Virus record (IMG/VR): IMGVR_UViG_3300021959_009925
Location: 1-23,307 of that record
From: a virus
Direction: 5' to 3' (one strand)
DNA length: 23,307 nucleotides
The notes beneath the pieces were generated by a model that was not told where the DNA came from, did no database searches, and saw only the letters and a program-made list of their open reading frames with translations. This document shows, piece by piece, positions 7,106 through 14,797 of this stretch. Both the position numbers and the translations under genes were made by a program. Numbering within the stretch: the first letter of the stretch is position 1; every line of letters begins with the position of its first letter.

Positions 7106-8452
7106 ATGGCAAAAAAAAATCTCATCATTGACACAAACGTATTTCTTTCAGATAGCGAGTGTCTAAGTAAATTTGATAATAATGACATATTCATTCCAGT
7201 AAAAGTTCTCGAAGAGCTTGATAAACATAAGACGCGTCAAGACTCTGTAGGTTTTCATGCTAGACAGACAATCAAAAAACTTGACTCCCTACGCTCCCGA
7301 GGATCGCTCTCAAAGGGTATTAGACTCGGCAAGGGACTTGGAGTCCTCAAGGTTCTCAAAGTGGAGGAGTTGTTGCTTGATGAGCTTCCTATGGGTCTTT
7401 CTCATAAAAGTTCGGACCACCTTATCCTTGCTGGGGCTCTTGGTGTAAAGGAAGCTGACCCAAAAAGAAAATGCGTGGTAGTGTCTCAAGACATTAATAT
7501 GCGAGTCATAGCTGACTCTTTGGGATTAATAGCTCAGGATTATGTATCTTCCCAAGTCGTAGATTCTAGAGAGGTTATTTTTGAAGGATTTACTAAATTT
7601 CTTGTTGATGACTTTATGATCGAAGAGTTTTATGACAATCAAGATGTTTGGCTATACGAAGAAGAAGCTATAGAGCAAAAAATCAAACTCCACCCAAATG
7701 AATTTGTAATGATGGTTTCAGTCGAGAACGAAAAGAAAACTGCCATTGCAAGATTTGACTCATGGAGCAAGCCTTTGATTCGTCTCTCAACAATGAAAGA
7801 TGACATTTTCTCATGGGGCGTCAAGCCAAGAAACAAAGAACAGAAGTGTGGACTAGATTTGCTTTTAAACGACGAAATTCCGCTCGTGAGCCTCATTGGT
7901 CGTGCCGGTAGTGGTAAGACCCTCATGGCAATCTTAGCGGGCTTAGAACAAGTCCTAGGCCTCGAAAAGGGACGTTACAATCGTATCATCATTTCCAGAC
8001 CAATTCAAACGCTTGGAAAGGACATCGGGTATCTACCAGGAACGATGGAAGAAAAGATGGCTCCTTGGATGAAGCCTATCTTTGATAATATGCAATATAT
8101 CATGGGCACAGACAAGACCATGTTGGAGATGTATTTATCAAAAGGCGTTATTGAAATCGAAGCACTAGCTTACATTAGAGGTCGCTCTATTTCTGACGCA
8201 TTTGTCATTATTGACGAAGCACAAAACCTTACAGCTCATGAAGTTAAAACAATCATCACTCGTATTGGCGAGAACACAAAAATTGTTCTAACCGGAGATA
8301 TTGAGCAAATTGACAATGTATACACAAATGAGACATCAAATGGTCTAACGTATGCTGTTGAAAAACTGAAACAAAGTAGATTATCAGGACATGTCACATT
8401 TAAGAAAGGTGAGCGTTCAAAACTGGCAACAGAAGCCTCAAAGTTACTATAG
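7106..8452 (+). CDS. phoH: PhoH-family ATPase with N-terminal PIN domain (PhoH2 type)
   Basis: 448 residues, ATG 7106; AGGAG (7095-7099) overlaps the stop of the previous gene. An N-terminal PIN ribonuclease domain (about 4-150) opens with IIDTNVFL (D9), has VLEELDKHK (E36/E37), a later SSDHLILAGAL and VVSQDINMR, the usual acidic metal-binding positions. The PhoH ATPase domain (about 245-448) has Walker A GRAGSGKT (265-272), the PhoH signature SRPIQTLGKDIGYLPGTMEEK, and Walker B FVIIDEAQ (D370, E371). PIN-PhoH proteins of bacteria have been reported to unwind and cut RNA. PhoH is among the commonest auxiliary genes of marine phages, though its link to phosphate stress is uncertain. Full length, all key residues present. 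It sits in a run of + strand genes without its own evident promoter. Confidence 0.95.
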   Translation: MAKKNLIIDTNVFLSDSECLSKFDNNDIFIPVKVLEELDKHKTRQDSVGFHARQTIKKLDSLRSRGSLSKGIRLGKGLGVLKVLKVEELLLDELPMGLSHKSSDHLILAGALGVKEADPKRKCVVVSQDINMRVIADSLGLIAQDYVSSQVVDSREVIFEGFTKFLVDDFMIEEFYDNQDVWLYEEEAIEQKIKLHPNEFVMMVSVENEKKTAIARFDSWSKPLIRLSTMKDDIFSWGVKPRNKEQKCGLDLLLNDEIPLVSLIGRAGSGKTLMAILAGLEQVLGLEKGRYNRIIISRPIQTLGKDIGYLPGTMEEKMAPWMKPIFDNMQYIMGTDKTMLEMYLSKGVIEIEALAYIRGRSISDAFVIIDEAQNLTAHEVKTIITRIGENTKIVLTGDIEQIDNVYTNETSNGLTYAVEKLKQSRLSGHVTFKKGERSKLATEASKLL

Positions 8453-8460
8453 GAATAAAC

Positions 8461-9135
8461 ATGTGGATACAGGAATCCGTAAAGAAATCAAAGAGAATCA
8501 AGGATCATTATCAAATGAATGGTGTGCAAGTTTTCATAAAAGACAGACTCCCAGACGAGGTCGACCCCGATTTTGTGTTTAACTACATCGGATCAAGGAT
8601 ACCCTTGTTCTTAACTAGTAATATTGACATGATTTATGTAGGGCAGTTTCCCGAGATGAAAAAGAGAGATATAAATGCATTTTACGAAAACGATGCGATC
8701 TATGTCACAAACAAACAAGATGGTGAAATGGACATGATTGAAGATATTGTCCATGAAATATCTCATGCTGTGGAGAAATATAATAGAGATAGCATCTACG
8801 GTAGTGGTGCCTTACAGAGAGAATTTATGGCCAAGCGGAAGCGATTGTCCCTATTATTGTCTAAAAACTATACCCTCCCTTCAGACTTTAACGTTAACTT
8901 CGAGTATGATAGGGCCATTGACGACTTTCTTTACCGAGACGTTGGGTATGACGCACTTAATCAGATTTGTGTCAATATCTTTCCTTCTGCTTACGCTGCT
9001 ACGTCAATAAGTGAGTATTGGGCAAAAGGCTTTGAGGAACTGTTCATTGGCGAAACAAATAATTTAAAGCGAATGTGTCCCGTTTTATATAAAACCCTTG
9101 TTATGTTAATAAAAGAACTTAAAGAAAATACTTGA
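8461..9135 (+). CDS. Zincin-like metallopeptidase (HEISH motif, lethal-factor-like)
   Basis: 224 residues, ATG 8461 with AGGAA overlapping the phoH stop. HEISH (H98, E99, H102) followed by AVE is an HExxH zinc site. A downstream SISEYWAKGFEELF (E185) provides the Glu expected as third ligand in gluzincins. The arrangement HEIxHAVE, then about 80 residues, then ExWAxGFEE resembles the catalytic domain of anthrax lethal-factor-like (ATLF) peptidases and of several phage and mobile-element zincins. There is no signal peptide, so it would act inside the host cell or the virion. It begins MWIQESVKKSKRIKDHYQ, again a basic helix. The stop codon lies within a possible -35 box. Motif evidence is good; substrate unknown. 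Confidence 0.75.
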   Translation: MWIQESVKKSKRIKDHYQMNGVQVFIKDRLPDEVDPDFVFNYIGSRIPLFLTSNIDMIYVGQFPEMKKRDINAFYENDAIYVTNKQDGEMDMIEDIVHEISHAVEKYNRDSIYGSGALQREFMAKRKRLSLLLSKNYTLPSDFNVNFEYDRAIDDFLYRDVGYDALNQICVNIFPSAYAATSISEYWAKGFEELFIGETNNLKRMCPVLYKTLVMLIKELKENT

Positions 9136-9160
9136 CAAGTTATCTCCACCGTGTTACCTT
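9132..9160 (+). promoter_or_regulatory. Candidate sigma70-type promoter upstream of Fe-S nuclease gene
   Basis: TTGACA (9132-9137) is perfect and overlaps the upstream stop codon. Seventeen bases later comes TACCTT (9155-9160), a weak -10 (three of six positions) preceded by TG at 9152-9153 as in an extended -10. The cTTGACA-17-TGn layout equals that of the two stronger promoters in the window. Transcription would start near 9167. The weak -10 keeps the call tentative. Confidence 0.45.
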
Positions 9161-9176
9161 ATTAAGACACGGAGGA
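9145..9176 (+). promoter_or_regulatory. Inverted repeat sequestering the ribosome binding site of the 9181 gene
   Basis: TCCACCGTGT (9145-9154) is complementary to ACACGGAGGA (9167-9176) at nine of ten positions, with a single A-A mismatch and a 12-base loop. The right arm contains the Shine-Dalgarno GGAGGA of the gene at 9181. In RNA read through from upstream the site would be masked. An RNA started at the promoter within the loop (near 9167) lacks the left arm and leaves the site free. As DNA, the same dyad could be a repressor operator. Confidence 0.65.
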
Positions 9177-9180
9177 CTTT

Positions 9181-9957
9181 ATGTCAAAACAACACATTTC
9201 TTATTCAGAATTAAAAATCTTTACGGAGTGCCCACACAAATGGAAACTTCAATACCTAGATGGTCTTAAAGGCTTTACAGGCAACATCTACACTGCATTC
9301 GGATCAGCCATCCACGCAGTATGCGAACAATCAGCACTAGGCAATCTAGAACCAGAAAATTACGCAGAATACTTTGACATTGCGTTCTTAGAAGAATTAA
9401 AGAATCTAGATGAGAAACCAAAGAACAAAATGATAGTGGAGATGCGTGAACAAAGCCGTGAGATCTTCCACAAGGTCTTTCCTGCTCTTCAAGAGATGTT
9501 TCCGGGCTATGAGGTATACTCTTCGGAAGAAGACATCTATGAGCCAATACAAGAGCTACAATTCACACGTTACCTCAAAGGCTTCATTGACCTCGTTATC
9601 AAGACGCCTGATGGGAAGTATCACATTATTGACTGGAAGTCTTGCTCTTGGGGCTGGGACATGAAGCGTAAAAGTGAACCAATGACCACTTACCAGTTGA
9701 CGCTTTATAAAAAGTTCTTTTGTGAAAAACATGACGTTGAACCAAAGATGGTTGAGACATATTTCGGACTCCTAAAGCGAACAGCTAAGAAAGACAATGT
9801 TGAGATCTTCCGAGTAACATCTGGACCTAAAAAGACAACAAACGCAACAAAAGTGTTAACAGATGCATGTAATTTAATAAACAAAGGAATGACGATAAAG
9901 AACCGTAATTCTTGCAGTAAATGCCCTTTTAACAACACCGAACATTGCACAAGATGA
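9181..9957 (+). CDS. PD-(D/E)XK nuclease with Fe-S cluster cysteines (Cas4/RecB-like)
   Basis: 258 residues, ATG 9181 with GGAGGA at 9171-9176. The fold follows RecB-family nucleases. SYSELKIFTECPHKWKLQY holds C17. FGSAIHAVCE gives H45. GFIDLVI gives D137, IIDWKS gives D151 and K153, and TTYQLTLY supplies the motif Gln (Q172). Three more cysteines near the end, CSKC then C256 (C245, C248, C256), complete with C17 the four-cysteine Fe-S set of Cas4, AddB and related exonucleases. Such enzymes trim DNA ends in recombination, replication or degradation of host DNA. There are no CRISPR genes or repeats nearby, so a CRISPR role has no support here. It may have its own promoter and a hairpin-controlled RBS. 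Active-site residues are all present. Confidence 0.9.
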   Translation: MSKQHISYSELKIFTECPHKWKLQYLDGLKGFTGNIYTAFGSAIHAVCEQSALGNLEPENYAEYFDIAFLEELKNLDEKPKNKMIVEMREQSREIFHKVFPALQEMFPGYEVYSSEEDIYEPIQELQFTRYLKGFIDLVIKTPDGKYHIIDWKSCSWGWDMKRKSEPMTTYQLTLYKKFFCEKHDVEPKMVETYFGLLKRTAKKDNVEIFRVTSGPKKTTNATKVLTDACNLINKGMTIKNRNSCSKCPFNNTEHCTR

Positions 9958-9985
9958 AAAAAAATAAAAAAAGTTAATAAAATAC

Positions 9986-10014
9986 TTGACAACCCCATTT
10001 GTTCATGCTATAAT
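9986..10014 (+). promoter_or_regulatory. Consensus sigma70-type promoter with extended -10 for the glycan island
   Basis: TTGACA (9986-9991) and TATAAT (10009-10014) are perfect and spaced by 17 bases; TG at 10006-10007 makes an extended -10. The 28 bases before the -35 box are nearly all A (from 9957), as in an UP element. Transcription should start near 10021, giving a leader of about 50 bases before the first glycosyltransferase ATG at 10070. It is the only promoter I see for the genes from 10070 rightward. Confidence 0.9.
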
Positions 10015-10043
10015 GTGTGTATTAATGAGGTTGTCTTTTTTTT
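9988..10043 (+). terminator. Terminator-like inverted repeat bracketing the promoter
   Basis: GACAACC (9988-9994) pairs perfectly with GGTTGTC (10029-10035), which is followed at once by eight T (10036-10043). In a transcript coming from the nuclease gene this makes a seven-base-pair stem with a 34-base loop plus a U-tract, a plausible intrinsic terminator. The promoter's -10 lies inside the loop, so RNA started at about 10021 keeps only the right arm and would escape. The large loop makes it a weak terminator, and the dyad may instead be an operator. Confidence 0.45.
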
Positions 10044-10069
10044 GCCTCTAAAAATCCATAGGATACGAT

Positions 10070-11335
10070 ATGTCAAAAAAAATTAAAATTTTAACTTTAA
10101 GTGATCATCCCTTATCTCCATCTGGAGTTGGGACTCAAACTAGATATGTAATTGAGGCTTTGCTGCAAACCGGTAAGTTTCAAGTGTTGAGCTTAGGAGG
10201 GGCAATCAAGCACGTTGACTACACCCCTAAGATGGTCGAGCCGTGGAACGAAGATTGGAAAATCATCCCAGTCGATGGATATGGCACACAAGAAATGATA
10301 AGGTCAGTGTTGAGAAATGAAAAGCCTGATATTGTATGGATGATGACGGATCCAAGATTCTATGAGTGGCTATGGTCTATTGAGAATGAAATTAGACCTC
10401 TAGTTCCGATTGTTTATTATCACGTATGGGATAACTTCCCAGCACCACACTTCAATAAAAAATTCTATGAATCAAATGATCTTGTTGTTGCAATCTCAAA
10501 ACTTACAAGAGACGTTGTAAAAGAAGTAGCACCCAATGTTGCACTCAAATATATCCCCCATGCCGTCCGAGAAGACGTATTCAGCCCTATCTCATCAGAG
10601 GACAGGGATGCACTGAGAGAAACTATCTTAGGAGATGATAAAGACAGATTTGTAGCATTTTGGAATAATAGAAACGCAAGAAGAAAACAGTCTGGAACCC
10701 TTATTTGGTGGTGGAAGGAGTGGCTCGACAAAAGAAATCTTCATCAAAAAGCCCAACTTATAATGCATACCGAGCCAAAAGATCCTCATGGGCAAGACTT
10801 GAATCACATCGTAGAACAACTTGGTCTTGATTCCGACCGTCAATTGTTGTTCTCAACGCAAAAGGTGCCATTGGAACAGATGGGTAACTTCTACAGGATG
10901 GCGGATGTCACAATTAATATATCTGATGCTGAGGGCTTTGGCCTTGCAACTTTAGAATCGCTGTCTTGTGGGACACCTATTATAGCAAATATGACTGGGG
11001 GACTACAGGAGCAAGTAATTGGTTCAGAGGGGGAAAATGGCATCGCGATATTTCCTTCTTCTAAATCTATCATTGGGTCTCAACAAGTTCCGTATATCTA
11101 CGAAGACAGGATTAGTAAAGAGTCTTTCCATTCGGCTCTAGATAAGATGTATTTTACAGACACCAAAGGTCGACTCGAACTAGGCCTTCAAGGCTTTAGG
11201 CATGTTCGTGAAAACTATTCTTTTGAAAATTTTTGCAAACAATGGGTCGACACCATGCTAGAGGTTCATAAGACTCATGGTTCCTGGTCGACTCGAAAAG
11301 GATACAATGGTATAACATTCAGAGAAGTGGCATGA
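10070..11335 (+). CDS. GT4-type glycosyltransferase
   Basis: 421 residues, ATG 10070, AGGA at 10060-10063. GT-B fold layout. The N-terminal half begins KIKILTLSDHPLSPSGVGTQTRYV, with the glycine-rich acceptor-side loop. The C-terminal half contains a nucleotide-sugar site, SDAEGFGLATLESLSCGTP, with the E-x7-E pair (E288, E296) typical of retaining GT4 enzymes. Just upstream, RNARRKQSG resembles the basic loop that grips the donor phosphate. No membrane segment. It is the first gene after the 9986 promoter and the first of three related GT4 genes. The stop overlaps the next gene (ATGA). Donor and acceptor cannot be told from sequence. Confidence 0.9.
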   Translation: MSKKIKILTLSDHPLSPSGVGTQTRYVIEALLQTGKFQVLSLGGAIKHVDYTPKMVEPWNEDWKIIPVDGYGTQEMIRSVLRNEKPDIVWMMTDPRFYEWLWSIENEIRPLVPIVYYHVWDNFPAPHFNKKFYESNDLVVAISKLTRDVVKEVAPNVALKYIPHAVREDVFSPISSEDRDALRETILGDDKDRFVAFWNNRNARRKQSGTLIWWWKEWLDKRNLHQKAQLIMHTEPKDPHGQDLNHIVEQLGLDSDRQLLFSTQKVPLEQMGNFYRMADVTINISDAEGFGLATLESLSCGTPIIANMTGGLQEQVIGSEGENGIAIFPSSKSIIGSQQVPYIYEDRISKESFHSALDKMYFTDTKGRLELGLQGFRHVRENYSFENFCKQWVDTMLEVHKTHGSWSTRKGYNGITFREVA

Positions 11336-11619
11336 AAAACAAAAATACAAAAAACTATGGAAAAACCCCTTTAGACAGTAGATCTAATTTCGATTCGCTC
11401 TACAATGAAGAGATAACCTACAACGTCCACCCTGATGTAATAATAAATGCCAATTCGTTTAGAGTAGGAGACTTGGTTGAAACAGCAGAGGGCTCAATTG
11501 GGCTAGTTGTAGGAGAAGCGGAATACGATAGACAAGGGTTTCAAAAATATCAAATCAATATACGTGGAAAGAAATTTTTATACACATCAATTGAATTAAA
11601 AAAAATGGAAAACAAATGA
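11332..11619 (+). CDS. Small SH3-like beta-barrel protein
   Basis: 95 residues, ATG 11332 overlapping the previous stop. The first 40 residues are polar and Asn-rich. The rest looks like a small beta barrel: FRVGDLVETAEGSIGLVVGE, a short acidic turn, then FQKYQINIRGKKFLYTSIEL. A GDLVxxxxGxxGxVxxx opening is typical of KOW or SH3-type barrels that bind nucleic acid or protein. No catalytic motif. It is wedged with overlaps between two glycosyltransferases, which suggests shared expression and perhaps a partner role. The fold is a guess from pattern. Confidence 0.65.
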   Translation: MKNKNTKNYGKTPLDSRSNFDSLYNEEITYNVHPDVIINANSFRVGDLVETAEGSIGLVVGEAEYDRQGFQKYQINIRGKKFLYTSIELKKMENK

Positions 11620-12845
11620 AAAAGAAAATTTTTGTAAGGGGTCCGGTCCTTTCACAATCCGGATATGGAGAACAGTCTAGATTTGCCCTTAGGGCTTTGA
11701 GGTCTCGCGAAGACCTGTTTGAAGTATATATCCAACCCATAAGCTGGGGTCAAACTGGCTGGGTGTGGGAAGAGGATGAGTTTAGAGAATGGATTGATCA
11801 GAGAATTCTGGAAACACAAGTAAGACTACAACAAAAAGAATTAGAACCAGATGCATCACTTCAAATTACTATCCCAAACGAGTTTCAAAAACTGTGCCCC
11901 ATCAACATTGGATATACAGCTGGTATTGAAACGGACCGAGTTTCCCCTGTGTGGCTACAAAAGGGAAATGAAATGGATAAAATTCTAGTAGTTTCTAATC
12001 ATGCAAAGGACACATACGTCAACTCTAGAGTTGAAGCTACAAATAATAAAACTGGTGAAAACTTCTTATATCAACTGAACACCCCTGTTGACGTTGTGTG
12101 GGAAAATACTCCAATATCAAAAACACTAGAAGAGATACCGGGATTTAACCCCAGACATGATTTTAATTTTCTCTGCGTGTCACAAATGGGACCAAGAAAG
12201 AATTTAGAAAATACATTAGTCTGGTTTGTGGAAGAGTTCATCGACCAAGATGTCGGACTGATTCTCAAGACTAATACTAGATCAAACTGTGTAATTGACT
12301 TAGGTCACACGGAGAATATCCTCAAGAGAATTTTAAGTGCATACCCAGAACGTAAATGCTCCATATCTCTTTTGCATGGTGATCTTTCTGTTGCACAAAT
12401 GAAGTCACTATACGAACATGACAAGGTCAAAGCCATGATCAACATATCTCATGGCGAAGGGTTTGGTCTCCCACTTTTTGAAGCAGCAAGAAGTTGTCTT
12501 CCGATTATTTCCATTTCATGGTCTGGCCAAAAGGACTTCTTATCTGCTGGCGGTAATGACATGTTCCTAGTGGCCAAGCACACCCTGAAACCCGTGCAAA
12601 AACAAGCAGTCTGGGATGGGGTGATTGAAAAAGATTCACAATGGGCCTATGCTAGCCAAGGATCTTTTAAGATGGCATTGCGATTAATGTTTAAGAATTA
12701 CGATGATTTCACCACTCAAGCAAAAGAGTTGAGAGACCATGTTGATGCAAACTTTCGTGATGAAGTTTTATTTGACAATTTCTGCCACTCTATTAGTTCC
12801 ATGTTCGACGAAGAAGAAGTTGAAAAGAAGATAGTAATCTTATGA
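11616..12845 (+). CDS. GT4-type glycosyltransferase
   Basis: 409 residues, ATG 11616 overlapping the previous stop (ATGA). The start MKKKIFVRGPVLSQSGYGEQSRF has the same SGYG-x-Q-x-R acceptor loop seen in its neighbours. In the C-terminal half, MGPRKNLENTL is the donor-phosphate loop and SHGEGFGLPLFEAARSCLP carries the E-x7-E pair (E281, E289). The protein lacks membrane segments. Similar stand-alone GT4 proteins occur in large marine phages. The substrate is unknown; the sequence context with NeuB and NeuA suggests a surface-type glycan over DNA-base glucosylation. Second member of a GT4 array. Confidence 0.9.
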   Translation: MKKKIFVRGPVLSQSGYGEQSRFALRALRSREDLFEVYIQPISWGQTGWVWEEDEFREWIDQRILETQVRLQQKELEPDASLQITIPNEFQKLCPINIGYTAGIETDRVSPVWLQKGNEMDKILVVSNHAKDTYVNSRVEATNNKTGENFLYQLNTPVDVVWENTPISKTLEEIPGFNPRHDFNFLCVSQMGPRKNLENTLVWFVEEFIDQDVGLILKTNTRSNCVIDLGHTENILKRILSAYPERKCSISLLHGDLSVAQMKSLYEHDKVKAMINISHGEGFGLPLFEAARSCLPIISISWSGQKDFLSAGGNDMFLVAKHTLKPVQKQAVWDGVIEKDSQWAYASQGSFKMALRLMFKNYDDFTTQAKELRDHVDANFRDEVLFDNFCHSISSMFDEEEVEKKIVIL

Positions 12846-14797
12846 AAGTAGTTTTCTCAAGCCAGTTTAGAGATAGCAGCGGATATGCTTCAGCAGCTAG
12901 GTCTTACCTACATGCAATTGATTCTGTTATTGATGATTACGATATTGACTTCTCCATACTATCAATCAGTGTAGAGAGTGTTAGTAAGATCTCTAAAGAC
13001 GAGGAAGATTTAATTCAAAAATACGAAATCAATCTAGACAAGGTTGACTCTATGTTGTCTGGGGATGTTTTGCTAATATGGCACCAACCAGCAGGTATGA
13101 TACTTTTTGGAGACCAAAACCTAAGCAGTGACCCCCACTGGCAGGCATTTAAAAACTTGTTGGAGAATGCAACAAAGAATATAAACATGACCGTTTGGGA
13201 ATCCAATAAGATACCTGACTTATGGTCTAGCATCCATAAGAGATTTAAGACCAAATCGACAATTGTTCCTTGTTCGTGGAATCAGAAAGTCTTTTCTAGC
13301 GAAGGGTTAAGGTCACACTTATTACCACACGTAGTATCAGATAAGACTGTAAGCCCAGAAGAATTTAGAAACTTTCCCGTTAACTTAGATGAATATTTTA
13401 CAGTGTTCTCCATGTCTCAGTGGATTCACAGGAAGGGTTTTGATGCTCTGGTAAAAGCATTCGCAATGGAATTCAACAATACACCAAATGCAATCATGAT
13501 TATCAAAACTTATGTGAGTGCCATGAATCTTAATCAGTTCGGCTTCAATAAACAGTCTGAGATGGTTAGGGACAACATCATGTCTAACAAAAACATGGTC
13601 CTTAAACATGGTAAGGTGTCTAATGCTAAAATAATTCCTATATGTGACATACTTCCATATAATAAGATTTCTTGGCTTTATTCAAAATCTGACGTCTTTG
13701 CATTGGCAACTAGGGGAGAGGGTTTCGGCCTAACCATATCTGAAGCGATAATGCATGAAAAACCAGTCATAGTTCCCGATAAGGGTGGGCACATGGATTA
13801 TGTTGATCCAAACTCTAATTTCATATTTAAATCTTACGAGTCTCCTTATTTAGGAGATCCTGGCTATGATTATGATATGACGTGGAGAGAACCAGACCTA
13901 ATAGATCTGAGAAAAAAATTAAGAGACTCTTATAATTGCTGGAAAGAAAATTCCCTAGAAAAGAGAGGAAAGACATCGAAGGAGTTCTTACATGGGTATG
14001 ACTCTGACTCGATAGGTCATAAATTCATGGACATAATCAATGGTGAATTGAAAATGCCGGACTCTTTGAAAGAAAGAATCATCAGCACATCTTCAAACTC
14101 TAGAAAGATTAATGATCTAAAGAACTCTTTCAAAGATAAGGAGTGTTATATTTTGACATGTGGACCAAGCCTAAATCAATACTCTCCAGATTTTTTAAGA
14201 GAAAAACTTAAGGATAAGCTAGTCATAGCAGTAAAGCAAGCATATAATTATGTTCCAGAAATTGTAGACTTTCACTTGTTTAATTCAAATAATTGTGAAA
14301 TATATGACTATAGTAAAAACAGACCAGTAGTTATCACTTGCGCCGCAGAACAAGAACTATCCATGGTTCATAGTGTCTGGTCAAACAAGCAAGAATACGA
14401 TATCTTCACTTTTATAGAAGACGATAAAGACTTTTCAAAATCGATATGCAAGTCTCACAACTTTGAAGAGTTCGTGTTTGATAATAAAATGGAAAGACCT
14501 TGGGGTCCGGGAATGATGTCTGAATTGGTAATTTATCTAGCTCTACATCTAGGAGTTAGTGAGATCAATACAATTGGTTGGGACCTTGAAGAGCCCGGCT
14601 CAACTAAATCAAACCATTATTATAAAAATCGAAATGTTACAAGACCCGCAGACCCAATGAAACAAGAAGAGATAATATTAAACATTAAAATGACAGAACA
14701 CTTGAATAAGTGGTTGGAAGGTAAAGGCGTTAAGCTATACATTGCCAATGACAAGTCTTATGTCGACAAATCAATATCTAGGAGATTATTAAAATGA
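12842..14797 (+). CDS. Fusion of GT4 glycosyltransferase and GPS-motif (GT42/DUF115-like) domain
   Basis: 651 residues, ATG 12842 overlapping the previous stop. Residues 1-about 405 are a GT4 enzyme: SSGYASAARSYLHAI opening loop, SQWIHRKGFDALVKAF donor loop, and ATRGEGFGLTISEAIMHEKP with E293 and E301. After a linker, residues about 430-651 form a second domain that opens CYILTCGPSLNQY (G441-P-S-L). It continues DKLVIAVKQAYNYV and ends with INTIGWDLEEPGS then SNHYY. GPSL followed by a Rossmann-like strand and a late GxD is the pattern of GT42 sialyltransferases (CstII) and of DUF115/MptE-like proteins. The fusion would couple two transfer steps. It lies immediately before the NeuB gene, fitting a nonulosonic-acid role. 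Donor identity is inferred. Confidence 0.85.
   Translation: MKVVFSSQFRDSSGYASAARSYLHAIDSVIDDYDIDFSILSISVESVSKISKDEEDLIQKYEINLDKVDSMLSGDVLLIWHQPAGMILFGDQNLSSDPHWQAFKNLLENATKNINMTVWESNKIPDLWSSIHKRFKTKSTIVPCSWNQKVFSSEGLRSHLLPHVVSDKTVSPEEFRNFPVNLDEYFTVFSMSQWIHRKGFDALVKAFAMEFNNTPNAIMIIKTYVSAMNLNQFGFNKQSEMVRDNIMSNKNMVLKHGKVSNAKIIPICDILPYNKISWLYSKSDVFALATRGEGFGLTISEAIMHEKPVIVPDKGGHMDYVDPNSNFIFKSYESPYLGDPGYDYDMTWREPDLIDLRKKLRDSYNCWKENSLEKRGKTSKEFLHGYDSDSIGHKFMDIINGELKMPDSLKERIISTSSNSRKINDLKNSFKDKECYILTCGPSLNQYSPDFLREKLKDKLVIAVKQAYNYVPEIVDFHLFNSNNCEIYDYSKNRPVVITCAAEQELSMVHSVWSNKQEYDIFTFIEDDKDFSKSICKSHNFEEFVFDNKMERPWGPGMMSELVIYLALHLGVSEINTIGWDLEEPGSTKSNHYYKNRNVTRPADPMKQEEIILNIKMTEHLNKWLEGKGVKLYIANDKSYVDKSISRRLLK

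Noticed and set aside
9181-9957. CRISPR-Cas system suggested by the Cas4-like gene
   Set aside because: No repeat-spacer array and no other cas gene is present; lone Cas4-like nucleases are common in phages.
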